NCBI GenBank assembly: GCA_028751875.1
Contig: CM054141.1
Coordinates: 71,773,459-71,837,458 of the forward strand
Source: Rapana venosa
Lineage: Eukaryota > Mollusca > Gastropoda > Neogastropoda > Muricidae
Length of the DNA stretch: 64,000 nt
Direction of reading: 5' to 3'
In this document: piece after piece, positions 1 to 41,389 of the stretch
Layout: each line of letters opens with the position of its first letter
How positions within the stretch are numbered: position 1 is the stretch's first letter
Translations under genes and position numbers: made by a program
The notes under the pieces: generated by a model
The model's database searches: none
What the model was told of the DNA's origin: nothing
What the model saw: only the letters and a program-made list of their open reading frames with translations

Positions 1-75
1 AGTCAAATGTCTTTTATAAAAGCACTGCCTCTTAATGTTCCAGGACTCCCTTCTGTCCATCAGCCTTCAGTGACA

Positions 76-270
76 CAATGGTCAGTGTTGCATCATGGTG
101 ACCATTATGAAATGGTCAGTGTTGCATCATGGTGACCATTATGAAAGGTGACGCTCCACCACACAATGGTCAGTGTTGCATCATGGTGACCATTATGAAA
201 TGGCCAGTGCTGCATCATGGTGACCATTATGAAATGGTCAGTGTTGCATCATGGTGACCATTATGAAATG
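76..270. repeat. Minisatellite, ~35-bp unit with internal inverted repeat
   Basis: Five copies of a unit containing ATGGTCA ... TGACCAT (first at 78-84 and 99-105). Each unit can therefore fold into a 7-bp stem with a 14-nt loop. Two intervening spacers carry gtgacgctccaccacaca. Confidence 0.85.
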
Positions 271-299
271 TGACGCTCCACCACACAACGAGTCGCAGT

Positions 300-3012
300 G
301 CACCAGAGGTCAGTGTTCAGTAAAAAGGCTGTTCAGTACAGAAAACACATTGAAAATCGGGCAATTTTATGAACATTTACCACAAATTAAAATGATAGAC
401 TGCAGAAAGTGACAAAATAAGACATTGACAAGGTTTGCACTGTAATAGGTGGTCAGAATGAGGTTTTGGGTGTTTTTAAATGCGTTTTCATGCCGTCAGC
501 GCCTGGGCTTTATCACAGTTCTTGAACAAACCATTGTCGCTGGGGGCAACAGCAAAGTGAGAGGCTGTATGACCAGTGGCTTTCCCACTCATGGAATTCC
601 ACTTTACAGCTTAGTCTTTAGGGATCGACTATAACTCTGACTAGGAGGCTTGACTTGCACAGTCCTTATGTTCTGCAGCCCTGGGGGCTAGCTGCCTTTG
701 GAGAACATCTCCAACGCTGACTGTCCTTATGCCCACTTGGCCGAGAGAGTGGAGATGTACTGTGGGCAAGGCATTTCCACTATAATCAAATTTCTGCCCA
801 ATTTCCGAAACAGCAGTTGCCTCCTCTGCTGTTTTGGAGGTCATCGTTGAACACGACGGACTGACATACATTTACAAATGCGTTTTCAAAGCAAACAGAA
901 ACACAACTACGCCTTGATACTTCAGTACAGGGTAGAAGAATGGCTATAGTTTTATAATAAATAAAAATCAACAACCTGATCCCCACCTTCCTAAAATGGT
1001 TCCTAGCAGAAATGTGGGTCAGGTGCAAAGCGACTCATTTTTGTGGTGGAGCGCCACAAATATTCACTTCAAACTACACCAACAACAGATCAAAACAAAA
1101 AGATAAACTGACTTCAGATTTGGTTGACCACAAAAAAGTTATAAAAAGAAAATTGCCACAAAGTATTTTTAGATTATGTTCTCAGTGCTTTAAAAAAAAC
1201 CAAAAAAGGCTTACATCATGAAAAAATACATAAAAAATAAAGCACTTGTTCACATAACGAAGTCAGGAATACCTGCTCATTTTACACACACATGTGCAGG
1301 CACACATACATGCACACACACATGCATGCAGGCACAAAGCATGCAGGCTCGCACACACACACACCTGTAACAGTAAGGAAATTACATTTAAGGATAACGA
1401 GCACATGCAAATCAAGAAAACAAAGCCTTAAAATAAACAAACAAACAAAAACAGAAGAACTACTTTCAACCACAGTCTTGTGTAAAACTGAAGGCAGATA
1501 AAATGACAAATCCTTTGGGGGGAATCTGTTTTTCTCCACCCACAGTGCCCTCCCCTACAGGACACTCTCACCACTGGCTACTGCTCTAGATATGATGACG
1601 TCACCACGCCCGCCAACTGTAGCTAGCTGCCAGTCTGAACAGAGGTCAAAATACTTGTCAACATTTTGCCCATGAAAAAAACAACCCCCCCCCCCCCCCC
1701 ACACACACACACAAACTTCTCACTTCACAATTATTATGTAGAAGGTTCATTCACCATAACTTCCACACCAAACATCAGCAACATTATTTTTTTATCATTC
1801 AGTCATCACAGTATAGGCACAGAGTGATAATGACACCTCATCATTATTGTTGCAAAAGCTTCACACTATCCAGTCACCATATCATCAACATAAAACATCA
1901 GTAATACCCAATCACCACCATGTCAACATTACAAGGTCTATGTCCAATGTCAGTAATACCCAATCACCATCAACACTAAAAAGTCTATGTCCAGTCATCA
2001 CATCATGAACAATAACAATTCATGACACCCAACCACCATTTTATGAAGAAAACAGGCTATCAATAACAGTTCACTACATAAACATTATATAACACTCCAT
2101 TATCCATACATACAGTCACTTCCACTCCCGCGGCACATGAAGACAAGAGCAGCCACCTCACTTCAGAAACCAGCTAAGGACCAGACGTCAGCAACAACAG
2201 TCTCCAGTCACACACGCTACATCACTGAACTCGGACAGACGCTTCAGAGGAAAGCACACAGAAAGAGTACAACATGACCACTCACTTTGCCGGAGCATTA
2301 GGATTATTCGAAGGCAATGAGGAACAAACTAGGCTACAAAGCTTTTGCCACTCTGCAAAATGGAAAATGGTGACCAAGCCATTCACACTCATCACATCAT
2401 ACACAAAAAATGAACAGATTGTAAAGCGTGCACATAGAACAAACAGATTCCACATCACGCACACAAAATGTACCCAACTGCCCTTTCTCACATGCAGTCA
2501 ACTGCTCAAATCGCAAACAGAGCACAGAAAAGCCACAATGTCACAGTCAAATTTGAATAACCAACAGATCATACCATCACAGACACACCACTCGCTGAAG
2601 CCAAGAGTTTGAGCATTGTTGTAATGTTCAGCAAAGTCAATCGCACAACGCATAATGAAATCAGACATATTTTAGGATCCTGTAGTGTCACCGGACTATA
2701 GAGAGCAAAGACACGCGTTAGTTCACATCACATTTCAGGGGATGATGAAGCTGCCAGCCACAAAGCTTAAAGCATAATTAATAATCCTTTATCTCAAATC
2801 TTTCATATTTCAATGAAGAAAAGTTTTATTTACAATTTCTTGAAAACAATACTAGCAACAATGGCAAAGAAACACCACCACCCCTCCTTCCCCTTAACAA
2901 CAAATTCTCCAGTGCTTTCAGATCATCAAACCACAGCACATCACTTCAAATCAGTGACATTCAGCAAGCATCATTCACTTGTGCATAAGTCACTAAAGAG
3001 TGTGTGCACGCG

Positions 3013-3073
<61 letters not shown>

Positions 3074-6000
3074 CTCAGTCTCTTCAAATACCTTCCACTT
3101 CACATACACACATGTTAACAACAGTTTTGAGCCAGACTGATATTTCTTGAAAGGAATAAAGAAGAGAGTTACCCCATTCTGGTCAGAAGCCCTCATAACT
3201 ATATAACCAGCAGTGAGCAATGAAAACAGACCCATACTGACATGTCCTTTATTTACATCAAAGCACTGCCTTCTGGTCTTGAGCACAAAATGTACAGACG
3301 TAACGACGCAAATATTTACAGTCCATCTGAAAGTGTTGGTCAAATGTCAATGAATAAACCAGTCTACAAAGTACACTGTTAAACCAAGTATAGCAGCTGA
3401 GTGTGCTCCAGGCCAGCTCACACAAATGAATTCCTGATTCAGTTCATAGATACCATCGCTACCACGCATACATGCTTTGATTTGGTTACTTGACAAGATT
3501 CAGAGCATATGAATTCCACACATTACTATGATGATCATCATCATTACCGTTATTATCATAACCAGCCTTGCTAACTCAGGATGCCTAAATCTCTCCTCAT
3601 GTTAACTGGCAGAGCACTAAGCTCAATGTTAGCCACTTCACTTTTGCTGAAGACTAAAGACACTAACAATACTGAGTGACCAACACAGAAGTTAGTAGTT
3701 ATCAAGACATTTTTAAAGAGACTTGCCTCAAAAGACCGAAACAGTCTTCATTCTGTTGTCAATTTGACAGCGATACATTTTTAAAGAAAAAGTACCCCAA
3801 AAATGTATGAACTGCTCTGAACTTTGTGTAAGAAAGGTCACAAGGAACATCTCAAGAAATACATACCTTCCTTCCCCATGATTCAAAGCAAGGAAGAAAA
3901 CCCAATACACAAAGAAAGAGTGACTGGGGAATGGGAAGGCTCTATGTATTAGGAGAAGGCATTAACCCTTTTGCTGCCAAGAAAATAAGATTAAGATAAA
4001 CCCACTTAACTAGGTTTTCTACATAGCATGTATGTTCAAAACATTCTGTGGACTTTGTTACTGGATAAATGCCCATAAAAGTATATATTTTTCTGAAAGA
4101 TACTGAATTACCCAATTTTTTTAAAAACATGACATTTTTTTCAAATGAACTGAATTATGGAATATGAACCTAGGAAAAATCTGAATAGTTCAGTGTCTGG
4201 CTGCTAGAAAGCGGCAGCAAAGTGCACGCAATGCCGCCCAGTGGTATACCATCACTGAGGCAGCCAAGGGGTACAAGCAACAAACACACAAAATAAAGCC
4301 TCATGAAGACAAAACGAGAGAGGAGTGCAGATCACCTCACTGCGAGTTCGATCTTTTGAATGAAAACAGCTAGCATCGGAGACTTTGAATAGCTCAATAG
4401 TCTTTTCTCTGAATGTTTGTACAAAATGAGTCTGCCTGTCCCTCAGCTTCTTCTTTCCTCTGTAACACTGCTTTAAAAACCTCGTCACAAGACTCTGATA
4501 GCAGACAACTGATCAGTGTCTATAGTTAGTATGTCACTGCTTCAGTAACACACATCTTTAAAATAAGAAGTTCATGTAATACCACTGTAAAATGGGATTT
4601 GAACCTACAATCTCTCAGTCAGGAATCCAAAGTGCAAACCTCTGCATCATAAAGATGAAATAGACAACAAACATTTTTTGTCAATGGATTGAGGAAGACA
4701 TGTTTCTGACTATGGCAATGTCAGGGGAGAGGAACTAAAATCTCAAGCATTTTTCCAAGTCAACATTAAAAAAAATAAAAATAAAAGGTCGTCTTATCAA
4801 AAGTTGACAATGAAAGGAAAAAAAATCCCAGCATCAAAAACAATACAACAAACAGAAGTCATGGTTTCTTTCCATCATGCAGGTTAATGAAAAGAACAAT
4901 TAATACGACTGTTTTTTCGATGCAATACTTTCTCCAAACAACCAGTATCTACTGGCCAATAATAGAATCAAGAGACATTCAACATTTCAAAATATTTCAT
5001 GGACAGTGAACTCTTTATAAAATATCATATATACTGGTCAAGCTCACTATCATTAAAAAAAAAAAAAAAAGTGGTAAAGATTCTTCCAGTTGGCCAAAAT
5101 AGAAACTAAAATGACATGGACAGAGAGCTTTCATTTTCTCATAGTAAGGGAAAAAGCTTAAAAAATATATATGTTTATATATATGTCTTTTGAGTAAATA
5201 ACAAACATATCCATATCACAAAGTACAATAGTCTTTTAAGGTTAAAAAAAAGGGCCGAGTTTGCCCAGGAAATGCATACTCTGAAGGTTGTGTATAGTCC
5301 ACACAGTTGATGATGTTAGTCAGTGTGAGGAAGCATGGACAGAGAACAGTCAGTCACAGTGATTCACACTCAACACTCCCATTCACAATATTGCCCATTT
5401 AGACTTATTTCAGCAGGCACATGTGTGTGTGTGTCTGTGTGTGTGTGCGCACATGCATGTGAGTGAGTGAGTGTAAGCATGTGTGCGCGTATGTTTTGTG
5501 GGTGTGATTGAGTATATGCATGTATGTGTACATGTGTGGATGTTGTGTGTGTGTGTGTATGCAAATGTTATGTTTATAGTTAACACCTGCCAGTTCACAG
5601 GCCAAATCGTCACTGTTACTCCCTGCATGCTCCCCATCCTCACCACCACCTTTCCAGCTCTCCCAGCACTGCTGTCATAATTATGGCTGAGAAGATTTCT
5701 CTGCGCTCTATAAACCCTACAGTCAGTCATTCATCCATCCCTCCAAGGCCAGACCTCTTAATGTGGCAGCTGGCCTTCTTTAAGATCTCCCTTACCACAA
5801 CAAATTCTGATTACACTGATCAAATGGTAAATGAGATTCAAGCACAGGAACTCCATTACACAGCTGAAAAAATATTCCTAGTGAATAACAGAGATTCCAG
5901 AAAATAAAATGACATAAGTAGATGATAAAAAATGGTCATGTTCAAACAGGCTTTTAAAATTTGAAGAAAATGTCATGAATGTATAAAATATTTTTTACTT

Positions 6001-6370
6001 CATACACTTGCGCATGAAATTAAATGTAAACAACTATGAAAAAAACCCACCTAGCTCAGTACATTTTTTCGTTATCGTCTTACCCAAAAGCTAAATTTTA
6101 AAAAACAACAACAAAAGCAATATGACAAAACTTTTAGTTTGTTTTTTGCAGCCACACAAACTGAAAATAAATGGGAAATATTTCGAACACACTCATACCT
6201 CCATACACAATTTCCTTCTTATACATCTCTGTTCACTTGGGTTTTTTTTTTTCTTTGCCTGGTGGGGAAATGTTCATTTCAACTGTTCATTTACTCAACC
6301 ATCAGTATTGCTTGTTTTACAGGGGAGGGAAATGACTGACATGTAGGCCACTGCTGATCCAACACAACTT
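300..6370. other. Non-coding AT-rich stretch
   Basis: No coding sequence is recognised apart from repeat family A (600-870). It holds (CA)29 at 3013-3071, C-runs near 1686-1700, scattered A-runs, a mixed (GT)n block at 5420-5560, and a tRNA-B-box-like GGTTCAAATCCC in reverse near 4590-4601. It could be distal 3' UTR of the transporter (AATAAA on the minus strand at about 2825 and 3248) or intergenic. Confidence 0.5.
600..870 (-). repeat. Dispersed repeat family A, copy 1
   Basis: In reverse complement this stretch is clearly homologous along its length to 51795-52030 on the plus strand. Both begin with GATGACCTCCAA then ACAGCAGAGGAG and both include GCCCCCAGGGCTGCAG. An ORF through it is not shared intact by the other copy, so it is annotated as a repeat and not a gene. 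Confidence 0.7.
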
Positions 6371-6695
6371 CATTGTCATCGACAGCAGATGCCACACTGC
6401 TCCATTCATCTATCATTCATTGTCATCGACAGCAGATGCCACACTGTTCCATTCATGTATCATTTATTGTCATCAACAGCAGATGCCACACTGTTCCATT
6501 CATGTATCATTTATTGTCATCAACAGCAGATGCCACACTGTTCCATTCATGTATCATTTATTGTCATTGACAGCAGATGCCACACTGTTCCATTCATGTA
6601 TCATTTATTGTCATCAACAGCAGATACAACACTGTTCCATTCATGTATCATTTATTGTCATCGACAGCAGATGCCACACTGTTCCATTCATGTAT
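6371..6695. repeat. Minisatellite, 47-bp unit, about 7 copies
   Basis: The unit starts cagcagatgccacactgttc and ends catttattgtcatc. On the minus strand every complete unit carries AATAAA (from tttatt), so the array multiplies a potential polyadenylation hexamer in the sense orientation of the transporter gene. Confidence 0.9.
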
Positions 6696-6831
6696 ATCAC
6701 TAACTGACAGTTCATCTGCCAGTGACTAAGACTTCACTTGATCAGTAAGTCAGTCGAACTATCGGCTGATCTGCTGCTAAGGCTCTGTGTAAGTTAATGG
6801 AATAGCTTTGTTGTTGGTTGTTTTTTTGTTT

Positions 6832-7045
6832 AAATAGTGTCTTCTCTAAGTTAGTCAAACCATTGGCTGTTTTGTTGCTAAGGCTCTGTGTCAGTTTACG
6901 AAATAGTGTCTTCTCTAAGTTAGTCAAACCATTGGCTGTTTTGTTGCTAAGGCTCTGTGTCAGTTTACGAAATAGTGTCTTCTCTAAGTTAATCAAACCA
7001 TTGGCTGTTTTGTTGCTAAGGCTCTGTGTCAGTTACGAAATAGTG
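6832..7045. repeat. Minisatellite, 69-bp unit, about 3 copies
   Basis: The unit runs from aaatagtgtcttctctaag to ctctgtgtcagtttacg; 69 is a multiple of three, so it stays open in two frames and produces spurious ORFs on both strands. Confidence 0.9.
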
Positions 7046-7249
7046 TCTTCCATGCACGAAACTCCAGATGGACATGATCCCAGAGCTGGGCAAGCTTTCA
7101 GAATGTCAGCCTGGTTTGCTCACCACAGCGCCACTTCAACCCTTCTTCACTGGAGCTCTGATGGGTAAAAAGGTTCTTCATTACAGTGAATCAATCTTAA
7201 ACTACATAAATGGGAAAACTCTTCAATACTACAGACACCAACAGGAATG

Positions 7250-7915
7250 CAGAAAGTATTCAATTTGGTACAGAGTGAATCAAAAAACCTATTCAATTTG
7301 GTACAGAGTGAATAAAAAAACTATTCAATTTTGTACAGAGTGAAACCCCTATTCAATTTGGTACAGAGTGAATAAAAAAACTATCCAATTTGGTACAGAG
7401 TGAATCAAAAAAACTATCCAATTTGGTACAGAGTGAATCAAAAACTATCCAATTTGGAACAGAGTGAATCAAAATCTATTCAATTTGGTACAGAGTGAAT
7501 CAAGAACTATTCAATTCGGTACAGAGTGAATTAAAAAAACCCTATCCAATTTGGTACAGAGTGAATCAAAAACTATCCAATTTGGTACAGAGTGAATAAA
7601 AAACTATTCAATTTGGTACAGAGTGAATCAAAAACTATCCAATTTGGTACAGAGTGAATCAAGAACTATCCAATTTGGTACAGAGTGAATCAAAACCTAT
7701 TCAATTTGGTACAGAGTGAATAAAAAAACCAACCTATTCAATTTGGTACAGAGTGAATCAAAAACTATTCCATTTGGTACAGAGTGAATCAAGAACTATT
7801 CAATTCGGTACAGAGTGAATAAAAAAACCCAACTATTCAAATTTGGTACAGAGTGAATCAAAAAACTATTCAATTTGGTACAGAGTGAATCAAAAAACTA
7901 TTCAGTTTGGGACTA
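7250..7915. repeat. Minisatellite, ~30-bp unit, about 20 copies
   Basis: The unit is ctattcaatttggtacagag then tgaatcaaaaa. Variation is mainly in A-run length and T/C at one site. The core acagagtgaat is shared with the 25-bp array at 14.2-14.9 kb. Confidence 0.9.
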
Positions 7916-7919
7916 AATA

Positions 7920-8790
7920 AATGTTGTCTGCTTTTGTCACCTTTCCTCAGCTACTTTCTGTGCAGGATGAAGTCAGGCATATTACTTTCCACACACCACA
8001 GTGACCCGTGAAAACTGGACACAACGTTTTTCCTGCACAGTCGCTGCTCTCATCATGTACTCTTCTTTTTGGTTTTTCCAACATAGTTTTTCAGCCTTTG
8101 GGGACATAGAAGTGAAAAGAATGTGCTAAGTTTCAACAGGTATAATTCACAGACAAAATTTCATTATCATTACTGAATATCTTAAAAATGTATCGGTGTC
8201 TGAAGTGGAAAATGCAAGTTCAAAATAATCATACAGGTACCTCTCTCTCTATTTCACCTAATGTACAAACGTATGGTGCGTTACATCAACACTTGGAGAT
8301 GAAGACATTCCAGTGATCAAAGAAGAGAACTCAGGGTAGAGAAGGATCAAAAGCTGGTATTGGTGGTATTCTGGAAAGTGTTCGAAATACTGCACATTCA
8401 TATTTCACTTTGATGTGGGTTTTTGTTGTTGTTTTTTTGTTTAAAAAAAATAACACATTTTTTAAGTTCTCTTTTTTAAAACCATATATAAATAAATAAA
8501 TATATATATATATATATATATATTATACACACACACACAAATATATTTTTTTCTTCGCTTTCTCAAATTTACACACACAATCCCCACGCTGATTGTTTGC
8601 AAAAACACACACAAGTTTTCCTTTGAAATGTAGTTAATAGCTTCAAAGCAAAAGTGCATAATTAAACGTCAGTTTACAAGCTAAATATAAATCAAACCAA
8701 CTTGCATAAAAACAAGCCTATAAAAAAATACATTCTGACATTTTGCATGTCAGTTTTCTTTAGTGGGGATGACATCATCAGAAACAGAGC
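7920..8790. other. Non-coding stretch
   Basis: Unique-looking AT-rich sequence with (TA)n at about 8503-8522, a (CA) run after it and A/T homopolymers. No gene is recognised. Confidence 0.5.
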
Positions 8791-8796
8791 AGGAAG

Positions 8797-9031
8797 TGGA
8801 GAGAGAGAGAGGGGGGGCAGAGAGAGAGAGGGGGGGGGCAGAGAGAGAGGAGGGGGGGCAGAGAGAGATGGGGGGGGGGGGCAGAGAGAGAGAGGGGGGG
8901 GAGAGAGAGAGGGGGGGGGGGCAGAGAGAGAGAGGGGGGGGGGAGAGGGAGAGAGGGGGGGCAGAGAGAGAGGGGGGGGGGCAGAGAGAGAGAGGGGGGG
9001 GGGAGAGAGGGAGAGAGAGGGGGAGAGAGGG

Positions 9032-9060
<29 letters not shown>
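8797..9060. repeat. Polypurine (GA)n/(G)n block
   Basis: About 260 bases that are almost entirely purine on the plus strand: alternating (GA)n and G-runs of 7-12, units like gggggggcagagagagaga. Such mirror-symmetric purine tracts can form triplexes and G-quadruplexes. The R/E/G-rich ORFs here are artefacts. Confidence 0.9.
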
Positions 9061-9064
<4 letters not shown>

Positions 9065-9825
9065 TACATACTAGACCTTAGAACTCAAGACATGTCAATT
9101 CTGGCTTCATTTTCGAACAAACCCCTCAAAATACACATATTCACACATAAAAAATACAAAAACCCTGCAACAATAATGCCTGTCGATGTCTAGAATGCAA
9201 AGACATGTTCACAATTGTACACCCTCGATGTTTTTGAGCATATCTGTCCATCTTTAGCTGCAACAAGCTGATCAGTTCTCTGTGAATCTGGCTGTTCTAA
9301 CCCAGAGGGGTTTTTCCTCTCCCTTGACTGAACCCCTCATCTCCTTTTCCATCCAAGGACAGAAGAAAAAAGATTACCTCTCAATATAAACAGCATGAGA
9401 AAAAGGTAAAACTAAAAAAAGAAAAACCATACAAACCGCACAACACACAGCACAAACAAATACTAAAACGCACACATCCTCAGTTTTTAAACAAAAGGTC
9501 GGTGTAACAGCACGCGCATCTCAGCTGTATAGTGGAACCGTGACGCACACACGGCCTTTGCTGCACACACCCAGTGCTGCCTGCCTGGGAACACTGCAAC
9601 AACTGCACGACAAACCACTCTCAGCAGCAGTATCACCACCACCACCACTACATTAGTCTTTGATTCGCAAAATCTGGTCAACAGTAACTCATCTTGCTGA
9701 TCTCACTGTAACTAACTGCTCTAACTGTAATATCTGTGTCAAACTAACAGTTCTAAACCACCTCCCCACCCTCAAAAAAAAGAAAAAGAAGAGAGACAAC
9801 CATGAAAAAAGGACCCAAAGTATCA

Positions 9826-10127
9826 CATATTTCTTCCTCTTGGTTGAGCGCTCAGACAGCAACTGTTGTCTTCTGTCATAGGAGCAAAGTGCGGGGCACT
9901 GCCGTGAAGCGCCTGACATTTCAGGTCCAGTGCATCTGACTTCTTTGGAAGAGAACCGTTATCTTTCTGGAAAAAGGCAGAAGAATGGACCAAGAAGGCA
10001 GCAGAAAATAGACAAGGGAGGAGGTGACAGGAAGAAAAAGGAACAAGGCATAAATAAAGAGAGAGACAGAAAAGAGGGAATTTTTAGCACAGAATTTCCA
10101 GAAGGCGGGGATGCTATTTATACTGAC

Positions 10128-10130
<3 letters not shown>
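9826..10130 (-). mobile_element. SINE-like family B, minus-strand copy, followed by poly-C
   Basis: In reverse complement it matches 17310-17640 and 31990-32240. Shared segments include the GTATAAATAG-like start, a TTCTGGAAATT-like segment and a TTCCAGAAAGA segment, then a GTCAGGCAC-type block and an AAGAAGAA-like 3' tail. A run of about 29 C (10129-10159) sits at the head of the element. Confidence 0.65.
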
Positions 10131-10161
<31 letters not shown>

Positions 10162-10319
10162 GCATTCCCATAGGGGAGAAATTCTACATTTAAATGTCAT
10201 GCTAGTTTGAGCAATGTAATCCACGCCTTTGTAAGAGAACTCTTTCCAAAGAAAAAAAGACATAGAAAAAAGAAAGAAAGAAAAAGAGGTGACCAAACAG
10301 AAGACATACAAAGCCTATG

Positions 10320-10437
10320 GCTCTCCTCGATAGGCCACACTCTCCTCGATAGGCCACACTCTCCTCGATAGGCCACACTCTCCTGGATAGGCCACACTCT
10401 CCTCGATAGGCCACACTCTCCTCGATAGGCCACACTC
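10320..10437. repeat. Minisatellite, 19-bp unit, about 6 copies
   Basis: The unit is ctctcctcgataggccaca. It lies about 200 bases downstream of the transporter stop codon, so probably within the 3' UTR. Confidence 0.9.
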
Positions 10438-10634
10438 CGCAACATGACATCTTGACTGGCTGATTTGTGCAGTGAACATGCTCCGATTCTGAAAACATCG
10501 ACAAACGCTAGTGCTGCACTACATCCCATCCCCATCTACAGCAGTATGCATGATACACACTGTTGTTGTTGTTGTTGTTGTTGTTGTGGTGGTGTCCTAT
10601 CTATCTCGTCTACACACCGCACGGCCGGCCCCTG

Positions 10635-38919
<28,285 letters not shown>

Positions 38920-38979
38920 GGTGTCGAGCTGTTGTCACGGAGATCTATGCCTACACACTGCACAAAGAGAAGGGAGGGA

Positions 38980-40380
38980 TCAGAAAGCGGTGTGTACACA
39001 AAGTTCCAGGATTCTGCTGAGTTAAGGAAGAGAACAGGCCTTCTGCTGAATTCACTGTGAAGCTATTCCCACTTTAAAAAAAAATTCCATACATCTATCC
39101 ATCCCCCATGATTTGCCATTCCAGTGTTATAGCTGTTCAACTGTGACTTTAACACTACCCCTATGATAAGGGAGAGAACCCCTTTTACCCAGTACATGTG
39201 CACTGAGCACATTTGTATGTTACCGTAACTCAGTAGTGGAAGATAGGGAGGGAAGGATTAGTAGATGGTTGCTTATCCTATAGCAGGTTACCCATAGGAC
39301 AAAAGTTTTTAAAAACAACAAGAAGTAAACCTCTTTATAAAGTGGATGCACAAACCTCTCAGGTACAACACTTGGTTAAAATTATTCCCTGAATGACACT
39401 GACCCAAAACACTGAGATGACGTTATCTACTGGGTGGGGTGACCAGCATGATGTAGTGACTTAAATAAATGTTTATGTCATCAAACACTTTCTCCGCAAT
39501 TCAGGTTTAGATACATTGGTTTGTTTTACCTGTTATGATTTTTTGGGGTTTATGGTGGGGTGGGTTGCTCCAAAAAGAGACTGTTTCTCTTTTGGTGTTT
39601 TGTCATCTCAAGTTGAAACATTAAAGTACTCTTGAGTCTTGAAGACAGGTATAAGTAATACCCATACAATAAAGTGTTCCTAGTTACAGGTCTTTTTTGT
39701 TGTTGTCTTTTCCCCCCAAATGAGATAGTTGCTTTTGCATCATCAAAATTAATTTACAGATAATTTGTTTCTTTGTTTGCAGGTTAGTTGAATTTTGTTG
39801 TGGATTTGTTTTCAAATTTTCATTTTGTTTTTACATTTTCGTTTTCCAAAGTCGGCAAAGGAAACTTATGTGATAAAACAATGTTTCTAAAGTTTTGTTT
39901 TTAGTTACATGTTAACATTTTTTCCTTCTTTTTTTACCCCAAACAAGACTCCTTATCTGTCCCTTAGAGCATGACATTGATATTTTGAAATAATTTTGGG
40001 GGGGTTCTGTTTTTCATTGCTGAGTTGTTGGTTTAGGGTTTTTATTTCATTGTCCTTGGGGGATTTTTTCCTTTTTTCTTTTTTAAGGGGGGAGGGGGAG
40101 GGTGTCTGGACTCCTTAAAAACTTGTACAAAGACATTTCCCTGTCTTGCTTTGTCAAACAGTGATATAATTTCTATGATGAAAGTTTAAATAAAAAAAAA
40201 GAAACAAAGCAAACTTCTTCTCATCCATGAGGTGTTTGTTTTTTTTTAAACTTTGAAATTGTGCTCTGCTTATAAAGATGAACACACCATTGCCTTCAGT
40301 ACAAACAATCAGGATTGTTAACTCATTCTCTCCTTTTTATTTTAATTTTAGTTTTTACTAAAAGAAAAAAACAACACAGA
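38980..40380. other. Upstream region / putative first intron, no gene
   Basis: T- and A-rich sequence. 39530-40200 is T/G-rich and ends in tttaaataaaaaaaaagaaa at about 40185-40203, reminiscent of a retro-inserted 3' end on the plus strand, but no coding part is recognisable. Confidence 0.4.
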
Positions 40381-40547
40381 CGGACGGACAGATTCACAGA
40401 CAAATAAACACAGAACAAAGAGAGAGAGAGATACAGAGAGACAGAGACTGAGAGAGACAGAGACAGACAGACACTGAGACAGAATGAGAGACAGAGATCA
40501 AAGTCAAAACGTTACAAAGATCAGGCCTTACTTAGGTCAGTGTTACC

Positions 40548-40705
40548 TACCCTAAGTACTAAGTAGTAAGTAAGTAAGCTACAGCACACTTTGTAGACAA
40601 GACAAACAGTTACCTACCCTAAGTAAGCTACGGCACACTTTGTAGACAAGACAAACAGTTACCTACCCTAAGTAAGCTACAGCACACTTTGTAGACAAGA
40701 CAAAC
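40548..40705. repeat. Minisatellite, 49-bp unit, about 3 copies
   Basis: The unit is acagttacctaccctaagta then agctacagcacactttgtag acaagacaa. Confidence 0.9.
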
Positions 40706-40803
40706 ACTGACTGGCCCGCCCTCTTTCAGCTGCAAATCTGACAGATCTATATTTTTTGATACACAAAATTATGCAGCCTAGAGTGAGAGACAGAGAGAGA
40801 TAT

Positions 40804-40807
<4 letters not shown>

Positions 40808-40890
<83 letters not shown>

Positions 40891-40920
40891 AGGGAGAGAG
40901 AAGGAGGGAGAGGGAGAGAG
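40808..40920. repeat. (GA)n microsatellite
   Basis: About 38 GA units followed by GGA/GAA variants. Confidence 0.97.
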
Positions 40921-41389
40921 ATGGGGAGGCAGAGCATGCAAAATTACACCCCCCCCCCTTTCCCAAAAAAAGTGGCAGTGAGCCATGCCCACACACACCT
41001 ATCACAGGAATAATGCATGTAACACAAACTATTCATAGCATGTTATAAAAGTGATAATTTACAAAGTAACACATACTACAAAGGCGGTAAGACCGAACTT
41101 GGTGATGCTGACAGGTGAAACAAACACCTTACATGCCGACACACAAACCTCCCTGTCCCAAATCTGCAGGATTTATGGAACTTTTATTTATATTTACAGC
41201 AGCAGTGCAGTACTACAGTCCAGAGGATCTGCTGGATGGGTGTAAATCATAATGGCTACCTTCAAGCAGTGGGAACAGTTTGCCACAGGAACAGAAGTGG
41301 CTGCACAAATCAGTCACTTGAAACAGGTATGACTGACTTATCAGTTATATAACCTGAAGCAATGTGAGAGAGAGACACAGAGAGAGAGA

